Assembly: GCA_028554755.1 (NCBI GenBank)
Contig: JAPTOF010000009.1
Coordinates: 12,501,501 to 12,565,500 of the forward strand
Direction: 5' to 3'
DNA: 64,000 nt
From: Cordia subcordata
Lineage: Eukaryota; Streptophyta; Magnoliopsida; Boraginales; Cordiaceae
Shown here: positions 46,828 to 58,831 of the stretch, piece after piece
Layout of the letters: the number at the start of each line of letters is the position of its first letter
Numbering within the stretch: the first letter of the stretch is position 1
Made by a program: the position numbers and the translations under genes
The notes under the pieces: model-generated
The model's input: only the letters and a program-made list of their open reading frames with translations
Databases searched by the model: none
What the model was told of the DNA's origin: nothing

Positions 46828-48121
46828 TTTTCACTGCAACTTATGGCATATATAAGGGAAGTCAACCTACAGTGATTAAGGAAGGAAGCTAATAAGTTAG
46901 GAACATATCAAGGGCCTTGATTAAAGGGACCCGAATCCCCTTAATTAAAATCTTTATTATAAGCAAGCCGGCCCTTATATGAGGCCGAAGGAAGAACCAT
47001 GCAAGATATATCATATACACCCAATTCAACCCAACAAATACACGAGCTCTGAAATCTTTTTGTTGAGTATCTATATTCCTCCATCCTTCACCCATACAAA
47101 GGGAACAAGAATTCACATAAACCCTAGATCTTAATTGTAGAGTTAGAGCTCCACGTTGGTCTTGTTCACAAAAATCGAACCAAATCAAGTATACTAAATA
47201 ATTGAATTGAATATACAAAAACTTAATTCGATTTGGTTGGATTTTTAGTCACCATTATCTCTAGCCTTGTGGGACAAGAGGAGGTGGAGGAAGGTGTCCC
47301 TCTTTTTTCTCTCTCTCTCTTTTTTTCCTTATTTTTGGTCAAAGGTATTGGTTTGATTAGCTGGTGATATAGCTTGAAGACCTAGTGGAAGTTTTAGAGC
47401 CAATTTGATTTTTCGTTTTGGATAGTTAAACTGACTTTTAAAATTTAAAAATTCATTTGAAGAAAACAAGGATGTTTAGTTTTACATTCTAAAAGTTGGT
47501 TTTGATTAAAAGTTGAGGCTAAACAAAGAAGTTAAAACCGTTTGCCCTTTTGTCAATGGTGTTTTAATATATTTTTTAGATAAAAATATCCTCTTTAATT
47601 TTTCATTATATCAATAGCCACTCCACTTTTCCTATCCCTATTTTATTTAATTTGGCGTTCTTAGCTTCTCATTAGATTGCAATGATCAATAGTTATATTT
47701 TTCCCAATATATTTTATTTTTTAATATTTGAATTATAATTATAAATTTTTAAAGAGTTTTTTCAAACAAATAGAAACATGAATAAAATAGTATGTTATAG
47801 AAAGCGAACAATATTAGTTTAAAATGTCCATTTCAATAATTTGTGCAATAACAGTTATTTCCAAATATAAAACTAAACACCATTTCATTTGGTAAAAGTT
47901 CATTTCACATAGAAATAACCAAACACAATTTTGTTTTCACCAAAAGTCCATTTAACTAAAAATTTGTTTTGAAAAGGTTTTTTTAACAAAACTAAAATTT
48001 TTAACTGAATGCCAAACTTGTTTCAGTTGTGGCAAAAACCCATTATCAAGTTGGCCCAGGCCTTTGGACATGAGGTGGATAAGATTCTTGTGCAAATCCT
48101 AACCAGTAGCATTACGGGAGC
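46828..48121. other. Intergenic DNA, no assigned gene
   Basis: The stretch 46890-47220 is less AT-biased and has an unmatched 109-codon minus-strand frame (46889-47218) without known domains. It looks like worn retroelement sequence rather than a gene. A loose inverted-repeat region (AAAACTAAACA / TGTTTAGTTTT) lies between about 47397 and 48020 and may be another MITE. Confidence 0.45.
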
Positions 48122-49480
48122 TTATACTATGCACCAATAGGTGTACGTTGTAATGTGCACCTGCGGGTTGTGTATTTTACACGTTGTATAAGTGTTTCTT
48201 CCTTTTTTTTTTTTGCTTACAATTCTCTTCTCTCTTTTCTCTATCGTAACATCTCCAATTCAAACCCAAATTTTACAAACCTTAACTATACTTGTTCAAT
48301 TCAATTTTTTCAATAACTAAACAAATACTATAAATTAAAATTGTAGATTAAATCTAATAAAATCATGGGAGCAACAACATTCAAAATATTTGAAAATATC
48401 GAATCGGAAGCAACAACATCTAAAGGATTTAAAAACATCGAATCCGAAGCAACAACATGCTAAGAAATCGAAGCAAAACTAGAACTGAATTTATGTATAT
48501 GCTTATGTGTTTCTACTGATATGTTAAATGTAAATACAACTAATTTCAATTATAAATAGATATTTTGATGAATAATAAACTACTAAATAAATAATAATAG
48601 TCTACATAACAAACTCTTATAAAACACTGAACAAACAATAACATGCTATTACTGCTGAATAAATAATAATAACCTATTGAACAAACAGTTATAGAATATT
48701 GAACAAATAGTTATAAAGTACTGGACAAATAATAATAGATTACAGACTACTGAACAAATAGTTATTGAACACTGAACAAACAATAATAAATTACAGACTA
48801 CTGAACAAATAGTTATAAAGTACTGAACAAACAAATATGGAACACTGAACAAATAATAATTGTTTACTGAACAAATAATTATAGAATACTGAATAAATAA
48901 TAATAGGCTACTGAACAAACAGTTATAGAACACTGAACATGCAATAATAAGTTATAGAACAACCAATTATACAAAGTTGACCACACAATAATAGACTATT
49001 GAATATATACCAATTCTTCAAATATATATATGTATACAACCATCAAAACCAGTTGTTACGAAGATGCAACCCATTAATCAATTGCATTTACCACCATTTC
49101 TCGATATCAATCCAATCAATTGTTAATAATATCAAACCATCAACCTATTAGCAATATCAAAAAAATAATATTAACACAAATCAATTGTCAAAACAGAGAA
49201 AGAGAGAAAGAGAGAAAATAGAAAAAAGAAAAAGAGAGAAGAAAAGAGACGTATAGAGAGAGAGAATAGAGATGTATAGAGAGAGAGATAAGAGAGATGT
49301 ACAGAAAGAGATAGAAGAGATGTAGAGAGAAAGAGAATACAGAGACTGAGATTTAAAGAAATAAGTGACTCTTTTTTTTTTTAATATGTATTTATATTGA
49401 TATGTGTGTTAACATACCAAAAGGATCACATAAATGAAAGTGTACTTTATTGAAGGTGTACTTTATAATTTGACCACTTC
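48122..49480. repeat. Possible inverted-repeat element containing two minisatellites
   Basis: Loosely inverted ends (AGGTGTACGTTGTAATGTGC on the left; GTACACCTTC-AATAAAGTACAC reversed on the right) enclose a tandem array at about 48620-48955 and a purine array at about 49190-49345. The first has units like CTGAACAAATAGTTATAGAA; the second has units like GAGATGTATAGAGAGAGAGA. The 94-codon minus frame 48649-48933 only mirrors the array. Confidence 0.5.
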
Positions 49481-51091
49481 TATCCATTCGAGCTACATGT
49501 GGTGTAGATATAATAGGATCTACTTGGCAAACAGAAGGCTCTTGAAGATTATCATGGCTGCTTTAGATACTTCCTAGCCCTCTAGATCCTAAAGAACTAT
49601 ATAAATTAACGGTCTTACTAATGAGTACAACACTGCGCCCATTAATATTAGATTAATATTTAATTTCCATTTCAATCATCTTCGCAATAAATTTATCATT
49701 TTTAATCAATTCATTCTTTTAAAAGATGGGTTATATTCAATGAGAGAATGACTAAAAAAGGTAAATTTTCATATACATAGGATCATTTAATGAATTTCAA
49801 CAAGTGCTACATTGCACCAGTTAGAAAAATCGATAAACTAATTATATCTCTATTTTCTTCAAAATATTGAACTTCAAAATCATGATAATTTGAATTGATA
49901 AGATGTACCGCACTAATCATTCATACATATTGAAAATTTTCTACTATAAATTACTTCCATTAATACGATTACAAAAAAGATTCAATTTCAGCATAATAGC
50001 TAAGCTGTGCCTGTGCTTGAGTTGTTGGTAGTTGGGGAAAAACTGCTAGTACATGACATCAAAAAGTAGAAGTTGGTGAACATGCAACGTGGTGATGCGT
50101 GATCCGCGGAAGACTTGGTCTTGTCGGTCGGCGCAGCATGTCATACGCTCCACACTTGCCGATCACGATTGACAAGGACATCACACCGGAGCAAGCAGGG
50201 TGCATTTATGAAACAAATTTAATGTTAATGAATTGTTGAAATTATTTCGTTATTGATAGCGGATTATAGCGACTCAATGTTTAATTTCTTCAAAGGATAA
50301 TGACATTCTACATGACAACGCTACAGAAAAAAAGCGGTGGTTTCATGTAACATATTATGATTTTAACACACTTACAAGATAATAATGAGTTTCACATCCT
50401 CCTTCAATTCTCTGATACCTAAATGTGAATCGTAGTGTTGTGCGACCCCATAGCTTATGTGCGACTTGTGGCCCACACCTCCTACTTGTTCAGGAAGGGC
50501 AATTCTTTGTATTTTGTCGTAAATATATAATTACCTCCTGTACTTTAAAACATATATCAGAGTTCTAGTCATTTTTTTAAATTAAGCATAATACTTCCTT
50601 TCATTTAAAAACTTGTTAATTTTAACTAAAATTCTGTTTGACTCGCCCATAATGTGACTGGACTTTGTTTTTTGGCTAATAAACTTCATTTTGGTCAAAA
50701 ATATCATTTTCTTTCCATTTCAAAAAGCATTTGCAAGAGAAAATATTTGAATCTTTGACCTTTCTTCCCTTTCCATTTTAAATAACATTTGCAAAGAGAA
50801 ATTACTTGAACATTTGCCCTTAGTTTAAAATGTGTACATTTTAACCAACAGGACAAACATATTTATACTTTATTTTGTTACTACAAGTAAATAGTTTTTT
50901 GTCTATCAAGGAAAAAAAAAAAAAGTTAACTTCCATTGCCATCACCATTGCACAGCTACCATCTCCGCCATCATTATATGTGATAATCAAAACACATTTT
51001 CTTATAATTTATTATAAGAATAATAAATGTGTAAAATTTAATTTTTAACTAATTAAATTTATTATCAATTAATGTAGCCAATTAAATAAAA
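49481..51091. other. Intergenic DNA with a GC-rich island at 50082-50210
   Basis: Mostly AT-rich. The 130-bp island (starting ACGTGGTGATGCGTGATCCG) has a composition unlike its surroundings but no recognisable protein; the longest forward frame in it is about 25 codons. From 50515 the sequence resembles the left end of the MULE-like element that starts at 51092 (AATATATAATTACCTCCTGT versus AATATGCAATTACCCCTTGC). Confidence 0.5.
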
Positions 51092-54000
51092 AGGGTAAAT
51101 AACATCATACCTCCTTGTGATTTGTCATAAATATGCAATTACCCCTTGCATTGTACAAGTCTCCAAGGATAAAAGGCCCCAAACCTCTCGTGTTCTATAA
51201 AAAACGTACCAAATTCTCCTGTGGTCTAAAAAGTTTCTCATAATCCCCTTATAATTTATTAAATGTATATTAGACCTCCTTGCTATAAATAATTTATATT
51301 TTAATTTATTACCATAAACTAAATATGTCATATTCCTTTTTGACTAAAAAATGGCAATCTCTGTGTTTTTCACAGCTTTTGTGTGTATATTATGGCAGAT
51401 ATTAAGAGAAGGGTTGCAGATAACCAAGTGTACGAGGAAAATGGGCTTTGGCTTTGGGAATTGGGAGTAAATTACTCTAGTTTATATGTAATATATTCAT
51501 TTAACTTAAATTTACTTATATTTCTCAACATTCGCTTTGCTTTCAATTATCCAAAGAACATATGAGTTGTTTTGAAAGATTGACGGATGGAATAATAATT
51601 TGCTATAATTAAATATTTTAAATATATATTTATATTTTTAATAAATATTATTCAACTCTTAATTAACGTGAGATGTTTCATTTAAATAAATAATTATATT
51701 ACGAGATTAAAAAATTTTGAAATAACTTAATTTGCTTGCAAGAAATAAAACGAATAAGCGGAGCAAAGAGTGGGTTATGTGTACGAAATTTCGTTAATGT
51801 TTAACAGAGATTGCTATTTTTTTAGTTACTAGTAAAATAAAGTCGTGCAAGGCAAGATTGTATTGTCCAATATTATTATAATATAAAATTTATAATATGT
51901 GATAAATATTTATTGAAAAATTTAATAATCTTGCAAGAAGTTAAAAAAAATTCTATTTATGCTTATGTTTCTCTTTGTAAAAATTAAAACCTAAAAACGT
52001 GTTAATTTTTGTCTCTTTGCTATTTTGACAAATTTGATGAGATTGATTATAGAGTGAAAATGAATTTATTGAAACAATAGAGTTGAGTGAATATGGGATG
52101 GAAATATCTAAATTTTCTTATGTATTTTACCTTATCTAATTGGAATTTTAAGCATAAAATTTATACATTAGCCTGATTGAAAAGTTATTTTTTTTTAATT
52201 TTCTAAGTATATTCATGTAATTTGAGATGATTTCACAACTATTTAAAGTTAGAAAATTATAATTTAGATAAATTTAAACCTTATGAATTTATTTTTGTTC
52301 AATCTTTCATATCTATAATTAAATTTAATTTCAATTAACACAATATGATTCAACAAATAACAAGATGATAAAAGAATGAAATGCGAACTCGAAAGTCCCA
52401 AATTCGCTATCTAAATTATGATCGGTTCTATAATTTTAATAACCAATTGAATAATTTTTGCACTTAAAGTTTAAAATTTAAACTTTGAATTAAGAAATTC
52501 AAATCAATATCCACTCTTGACAGAAAGTTGACAGACATGATTAGTGGAGAAGCAAAAAAAAAAAAAAAAGAAGAAGATAGCATATGATTTTTGTTAGGAG
52601 GAAAAAAATAATGATTTGAACCGTCCCAAAATTTTAAATTTTATTTTTTTGATGTCTTTAAGTACTTTAATGTAATTTGCAATGATTTGATAGTTATTTG
52701 AATTTAGATAATTGTAATACTGGTAAATTTAAATTTTTATATTTATTAATTTTTTAATTTTTTATATCTATTTCCACATTTAGTATAAATTAGTACATTA
52801 CGATTTAAAAAATCTATCTATTTTCGAATTTAGTGCAAATTAGCACAATATATTTAACATATAACCAAAAAAAAAAAAACTTGAATGCGAGAAAACCCAA
52901 AAGCTAAATATAGTAAGTCGATCAGCTTTTATAATTTTAAATGTTCAATTTCATAGTTTTTAAACCCTAGAAGTTCAAAATTTTGAACTTAAAAATTTAA
53001 AAAAATTCCAACATTAACCTAATCGGATAGTTTTTTTGACCCCAAATATAAATTCTTAAAATACAAAAAGCAAAAAATATATGATTAATAGATAAGAGAA
53101 GAAGAGAGCATATAATTTAGATTGGGAAGGACAAGGGAAAAAAATTGAGTAAATGTAGAATTATCCACTTGAATAATTTTTTTTGGTTCTAGAAATTTAA
53201 AATTTTGAACATGAAAATTTAAACGAATTCATTTAATTTGATTGGGTTTGTGAAATTAAAATTTACATGTTTAATAACTTTGAACACCATATGCAAAATC
53301 TGTCTACTTAAAAAAAAACATAGTAGGGGGTTTTATCTTGAATCATGATTGACCTTGGTGGCTGCCGGCTTGGTGTATGAGAAAGGGCCTGTTTGGATTG
53401 GATTTTTTTCAGGAAAAAAAAATTTTTTTCTTGAAAAAGTTATATTAAATTTTTTTTCCTGAAAAAGTTATATTAAATTTGCAATAACTATTTGATTTGG
53501 CTTCCAAAAAAGTTAAAAATCTGAAAAAAGCTAAAATACAGCTTTTTTTAGAAGTCAGAATTTTCAGCTTATTAAAAAAAATTATTTTTCAAAAGCTGTT
53601 AAAAAAAGTGCTTTTCAAAAAAGTTAATCCAAACGGGCCCAAAAAGTCCACGTCTAGCCCACAAGATCAATGAGCCAATGGAATATGTGTGTCAACTTTA
53701 GTTGCTTGCCAAAAAAAAAAAAAAAGAGTAAAATAACTAAACTACCCTGACAACCATCACCCCTGGAAAAGTCATTCTTTTTATATATAGAGTGATAAAA
53801 GTATATGATATATTTTTTTATAGTAATAAATTAAAACATAAATGGTTGATAACTAAAGGTAGTTTTGGTAATTTTGAAAAAAAAAAATAGTTTAGACACA
53901 AAAAATTTTATGGTTAAAAATAACATATCTTTTAACATTAGGGGGATTTGATACACTTTTAATGGACAATAGAGGGATTATAATTTATAAGGGAAATTTT

Positions 54001-54240
54001 AGATTATAGAGGGACTTGATACACTTTTGATGAACCAGAGAAGTCTGGTACATTTTTTCTAGTCTCCAATCTGTAATATTTATTTGAAGGGCATCTATGT
54101 CTTTTGCAATTTTCATTAGCCAAAATAAATAGAGTTAATAAACTAGGTGTGTATGCTTTATTTTTGAAAAAGACAAGAGGGTTCGGTGCTTGATTTTAAA
54201 CTACAGGCACTAATTTGAGTGCGACGTTGTTTACCATTTT
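51092..54240. mobile_element. MULE-like inverted-repeat element, probably nested
   Basis: Outer ends (GGTAAATAACATCATACCTC on the left; GGTAAACAACGTCGCACTC reversed from about 54233) and better inner ends (about 51150-51290 against about 53920-54063) are inverted. The inner ends share GTACCA-x4-CTCT/CCT, TCCCxTTATAAxTTAT and ATTAxACCxCCxT-type blocks. No transposase frame is left; the interior is AT-rich apart from a hAT MITE at 53385. A CTAG-type Helitron end is possible at about 51829. Boundaries are approximate. Confidence 0.5.
53385..53640. mobile_element. hAT-type MITE, best-preserved copy of its family
   Basis: The left end GGGCCTGTTTGGATTGG and the reversed right end GGGCCCGTTTGGATTAAC are inverted. 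The 17-bp block TTGAAAAAGTTATATTA, preceded by a C/T run, is duplicated near the left end. Diverged relatives lie at 17890, 22420, 26970 and 27503. Confidence 0.85.
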
Positions 54241-54418
54241 CAAAATTATGTTTGTTGTAGGCTTTGTATCTTGATAATTATCTTTTTCTCATGGTTGTCA
54301 TAAATACTTACCACAATTTAATATTATTTTTTGAGGGAATATCAATATAGAAATACTTTTCATTAAATCTTTCATGGCATCAGACAACAAATTCGCATTA
54401 CTAAGCCTGACCTTTGTG

Positions 54419-54528
54419 TTGGGATTAGGAAATAACTGATATGATTAATATTATCTCTCCAAACATGAGGTACTGGATTCAATTCTTTGGGAGTGGAGGG
54501 TTTAACCCAAAAAGAAAAAAGCCTGATC
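54419..54528 (+). mobile_element. tRNA-derived SINE with target duplication
   Basis: It starts TTGGGATTAGGAAATAAC, as the copy at 27632 does, has a B-box-like GGATTCAATTC, and ends GGGTTTAACCCAAAAAG with an A-rich tail. The flanks AAGCCTGACCTTTGTG (54403-54418) and AAGCCTGATCTTTTTG (54529-54544) match at 14 of 16. Confidence 0.85.
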
Positions 54529-54544
54529 TTTTTGTTCTTCCCTC

Positions 54545-55719
54545 TCCATGGGCTTCTCTTCTTTTAATTCTCCTTTTTCTACTGCTGCCACTGGCAGAGG
54601 TACATATTGATGAGGAGGTGCCTATGAAACCCCCTGACTCTTTCCATAAAAATATTAGTGTTATTTTTCAAATTATATTTTATTAATAAAAGAATAATTT
54701 ACATGAAATGCATTCTCTCATCGTAACGGAGGGTACTTACACTTCCTTGGTATTAGGTTGCTCTTCCTCATGAACGTGAGAAATGATTAAAAAAAATATA
54801 AATTTATATAAGTCATTGTATAGAGAAAAACAAGAAAGTAAAAAGCAATTTAAAATAGAGAAAGAAAAGAAGATACAAAAGAGAGAAAAATTAAAAAAAT
54901 ATAATAAATAATTTTTGGGTCTCTTATTACATAAAGAGATCATATGTTAGTTAAGTAATACTGATAGTAAGTTAAATATCCAACGTTTTTGAAATATTAA
55001 AATTTAATTGAGAATAATTATAAAACGTAGTGCTAATTACCATGACTATAGTTATTTATTTATATTTCTCGTGTGTATTTAGTGATTATTATTTTAATTA
55101 TTATATATTTTTACTATCTTATTTATATAAAAAAATTTATATATGAATGTGTCATGGCTACCCTCGGGTTTTGGTGCCATCACTAACTGCTACGTCTAAC
55201 GTCTACAAATTAACTGTGTAGCTGGAAAAAATGAGTTCTTACTTTTCTAAGTTTCAATAGTCTCAATACGTATAAAAATATTTTATTTTTATTAATTTTT
55301 TTTCATAACATTATCCAAATCTGACTACATTACCCTCTTCACTCCCAAGGTGCACACATCACAACTCAAAATAATGTCTTCTCAAAGTATAAATGAGTGG
55401 TGTCCACTTGTATAAATGAAAATGACAACTAAGCTCTCAATGCCAAAATCTTAATGCTTATTGTGGACTCACCTGTCTACAAACTTACATTAAAGGAGCT
55501 GGCTGGCCAAGAACTTGTATTTAAGGTCCTTGATGTTCTAGCAATGGTACCCAACAAATTCTATTAAAGATACCTCAGTTTTATAGCATGCGGTAGTTAC
55601 ACACACTGCATTTATATTCCTACCTCAGAAATTTAACCATTTCAAATCCTTCCACTAACCAATCTTGATTCTTGAACTATATAGCAAAGGACCCAAGATT
55701 TTTGAAAATCTTCAACCAA
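54545..55719. other. Intergenic DNA and decarboxylase upstream region
   Basis: No other gene. The frames at 54441 and 54737 are not supported. The 400 bases before the decarboxylase ATG should hold its promoter; TTTATATTCC at about 55611 is a weak TATA candidate. Confidence 0.55.
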
Positions 55720-57240
55720 ATGGGTACCCTCAAGATCAATCCTGAGCTTGATAATGAATTTTCTTATGCCACAAGCCCTCTGGATCCAGAAGAATTTAGG
55801 AGGCAAGGCCACATGATAGTAGATTTTCTTGCAGACTATTATCATGCTATTGAAAAATACCATGTTAGAAGCCAAGTTGAGCCTAATTATCTCAAGAATC
55901 GTTTGCCAAAATCCGCGCCATACACCCCCGAACCTATCGAAAAAATCCTCCAGGATCTGGAAAAGGACATCATTCCAGGGATTACACATTGGCAGAGTCC
56001 CAATTTCTTCGCTCATTTTCCGAGTTCTGCTAGCGTGGCCGGGTTCTTAGGCGAAGTGCTCAGCGCGGGGTTTAATGTGGTCGGGTTTAATTGGATTTCA
56101 TCGCCAGCCGCCACAGAGTTGGAGAATGTTGTGATGGATTGGTTTGGTGAAGCCCTGAAGCTTCCAGGTTCGTTTCTGTTCTCAGGTGGTGGTGGTGGTG
56201 TAATACAAGGCACAACTTGTGAGGCCATGTTGTGCACCCTCACAGCAGCCAGAGACCAAATCCTCAGAAAAATTGGCAGAGAAAATATTTCCAAGCTGGT
56301 GGTTTACGTATCTGATCAGACACATTTTTCACTCCAGAAGGCTTCCCAAATCGCGGGCATACACCGAGAAAATCTACGCGTTATCCCAACGACAAAGGCG
56401 ACTGAGTTCGGTTTATCTCCAGAGTCACTGCGTTCAGCAATTGCTGTAGATATTGAAGCTGGATTGGTACCATTCTATCTGTGTGCATCCATTGGCACCA
56501 CCTCTTCAAATGCCGTTGACCCACTGGGGCTAATTTGTGAAGTAGCAAAAGATTTTGGCATTTGGGTTCATGTTGATGCTGCCTATGCAGGCAGTGCATG
56601 TATATGCCCGGAATTTCAGCATTTTCTTGAAGGCATTGAGGGTGCAAATTCTTTAAGTCTTAACGCACACAAATGGTTCTTCACCAATCTAGATTGCTGC
56701 TGCCTTTGGGTTAAGGATCCAAAAGCACTTATTGAAGCATTGTCAACAAGCCCTGAGTGCTTAAGGAACAAAGCCACTGACTCAAAGCAAGTGGTGGACT
56801 ACAAAGACTGGCAAATAGCATTAAGCAGAAGGTTTCGAGCTTTGAAACTTTGGCTTGTTTTTCGCAGTTATGGTGTCGCAAATCTGAGAAATTTCATCAG
56901 GAGCCACATCAAAATGGCCAAACACTTTGAGGGGTTGGTGAATTTGGACAAGAGGTTTGAAATTGTTGCCCCTAGAAACTTTGGCATGGTGTGTTTCAGG
57001 GTGTCACCCACAACACTTGGGAAAAATGTGAAGCTTGAAGATGTGAATGAGTTCAACAGTAAGCTTTTGGAGTCCATAAATGCATCGGGCCATGCTTATA
57101 TGTCTCATGCTGTGATTGGAGGTGTCTACTTGATTCGGTTTGCTGTTGGTGGATCTCTTTCAGACTATCGCCACGTAGACGTGGCCTGGAAATTGATACA
57201 AGATCATACACAAGAACTGCTACGTGTTGCAACGACTTAA
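55720..57240 (+). CDS. Aromatic L-amino-acid decarboxylase family (TyDC-like), catalytic-loop Tyr replaced by Cys
   Basis: Intronless, 506 residues, the usual length for plant group II PLP decarboxylases, cytosolic, acting on Tyr/Dopa/Phe/Trp. The open frame extends upstream to 55672, but the first ATG is at 55720 ([14 protein letters not shown]), where relatives start. Visible sites: [20 protein letters not shown] at the N-terminus, [15 protein letters not shown], His202 in SDQTHFS (stacks on PLP), Asp286 in HVDAAYAG, and the PLP-binding Lys318 in NAHKWFF. Ser369 (ALSRRF) occupies the substrate-selecting site, where Ser is found in tyrosine-type and Gly in tryptophan-type enzymes. At residue 347 (PECLRNKA) Cys replaces the catalytic-loop Tyr of decarboxylases; aldehyde synthases have Phe here. 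Decarboxylation is therefore uncertain: it could act as an aldehyde synthase on phenolic substrates, be slow, or be inactive. The frame is otherwise intact. Confidence 0.95.
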   Translation: MGTLKINPELDNEFSYATSPLDPEEFRRQGHMIVDFLADYYHAIEKYHVRSQVEPNYLKNRLPKSAPYTPEPIEKILQDLEKDIIPGITHWQSPNFFAHFPSSASVAGFLGEVLSAGFNVVGFNWISSPAATELENVVMDWFGEALKLPGSFLFSGGGGGVIQGTTCEAMLCTLTAARDQILRKIGRENISKLVVYVSDQTHFSLQKASQIAGIHRENLRVIPTTKATEFGLSPESLRSAIAVDIEAGLVPFYLCASIGTTSSNAVDPLGLICEVAKDFGIWVHVDAAYAGSACICPEFQHFLEGIEGANSLSLNAHKWFFTNLDCCCLWVKDPKALIEALSTSPECLRNKATDSKQVVDYKDWQIALSRRFRALKLWLVFRSYGVANLRNFIRSHIKMAKHFEGLVNLDKRFEIVAPRNFGMVCFRVSPTTLGKNVKLEDVNEFNSKLLESINASGHAYMSHAVIGGVYLIRFAVGGSLSDYRHVDVAWKLIQDHTQELLRVATT

Positions 57241-57257
57241 ATGTATTGATCATACTG

Positions 57258-57857
57258 ATGTGATTTTATGAAATAATCATTCAAGAATTAAGTTTAATGT
57301 TATTTGAATTTCAACTAGCTAGAAGCTGAGAGAAGAAACAAAAAATGTAAACATACTCTACTTCCTAGTATAAAAGTAAATGAAATATTTTGGTCTCGAC
57401 CATATTTAATTTGCTCGCATATTTGTTTTCAATATGATCATATGTCACTGTTTTACGTCTTTCTTCATACAATTTTACATATTGATAATACTTTTTCATA
57501 TCCAACAAAATTATTTGCGTGTGAACGAACCATCAGATTGAGCATTTCCCTACTCTCGTACATTATGCACAGCAGCTGAGTGATTTTAAGAAATAATAAC
57601 TATTCAAGATTCAATTCTCGTGTTATTTGAATTACAACTATATAGAAGGGAGAATAAATTAAAAATTTAACCATACTCTACTTCCTAGTATAAAGGAAAG
57701 AAGTAAACGAAATATTTTGGTGATCTTGACTGTATTGTTCACATATTTAGTTTTCAACATGGTTACGTATCACTCATTTACGTTTCTACTTTCTTTGTAC
57801 AATTTTACAGTAGTGACATTACGTTTTGATATGCGACAAAATTATTTGCGTGCGACG
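57258..57857. repeat. Tandem duplication of the decarboxylase 3' flank
   Basis: 57258-57530 and 57577-57857 are diverged direct copies (shared CATACTCTACTTCCTAGTAT, GAAATATTTTGGT, AAAATTATTTGCGTG). A third partial match (GTGAACGAACC, then CTCTACTCTCGT) is at about 60560-60640, beyond the LTR element. Confidence 0.85.
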
Positions 57858-58831
57858 GCAGATTTAATTTAGAGAGGGGGGATTTTGTAACGGGGCAGTG
57901 GGCCCAAAAGAAATGAAAAAAGGAATAAATTTTTTTGTGTTTTTAATTAGTGAAAGAAAATGTGTATTTGTATTTTTAGCCCCCTAAAAAAAAGAAAACA
58001 AATAATCGTTAGTATGTAATTTTAATTATTATTTATTTCTTTTATTTAAAAAATTATTAATATTAATTATCAATTTAAAATCTCAAATATTACCAGTTAT
58101 CTAGTTTATTTTAGTGATTCTTAATAATAATGTCATAAAGATATTGTCTTCAATTGCATCAATGATGGTTAAGGTATATAGTTTCACCACACGGCTTAGT
58201 AATAAAGATATATTCAATTGGATCAATGGTTTAAGGATTTGGTTTCATGAAGTCTTGGCAACTAGATGATTAGAGCTCAGTATTAACCGCACCTCTTTTG
58301 CTTCATTTTTCTTTTCAATTTGCAGCAAGTAAAAGTCAAGAGTTCAATTCTAGAAGCAACCTTTTTTTTTTCTTTTTTTCTTTTTAATCAACTTTATCTT
58401 TTTAATTTACAAGAAGTAAAAAGGTTAAGAGTTTCTTTTTAATTTGTTGCAGGAAAAGGTTAAGAATTCAATTCTAGCTTTTTGTTTCTCTTCTTTAACC
58501 TTATTAAATATTTATTTTTGTTGACTCTTACCATTTATCACTGAAGTTAATTTTTCTTCTCCTTTTAAACAAAAATAAACTCTAAAACTTAGGATGGCTA
58601 ATGTGAAAGTATAAGTTTTAAATTTTTATGCTTTATAATAATCTATTTTATTGAGTAATTCTAAAAATTTATAATAAATTTTATTAATATATAATATCTT
58701 ATTTTATAATTTATTATTATTCTATAAGTGATTAGTTTGTCATCTAGACTAAAAATTTGAACTAGATTATAACTTAGTGTGAATACTCTTTCGCCATCCC
58801 TCATTGAAAATCTTGAATTTGCCACTGTTAA
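57858..58831. other. Intergenic DNA, no gene
   Basis: AT-rich. At 58320-58480 AGAGTTCAATTCTAGAAGC and AAGAATTCAATTCTAGC look like repeated SINE B-box fragments with pyrimidine tracts. The stretch ends with GTTAA, the target duplication of the following LTR element. Confidence 0.5.

Noticed and set aside
46889..47218. 109-codon minus-strand frame as a gene
   Set aside because: No domain or family resemblance. The surrounding sequence looks like a worn repeat. It is kept only as unassigned DNA.
48649..48933. 94-codon repetitive membrane-like protein on the minus strand
   Set aside because: The repeats mirror a DNA minisatellite in intergenic sequence; there are no introns, promoter or homologues I recognise.
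55672..55719. Upstream extension of the decarboxylase ([10 protein letters not shown]...)
   Set aside because: The apparent first codon is TTG, not ATG. Relatives begin near MGTLKINPE, so ATG 55720 was taken as the start.
55642..56647. Minus-strand frames across the decarboxylase (55642-56016, 56013-56294, 56381-56647)
   Set aside because: They are antisense shadows of the decarboxylase coding sequence.
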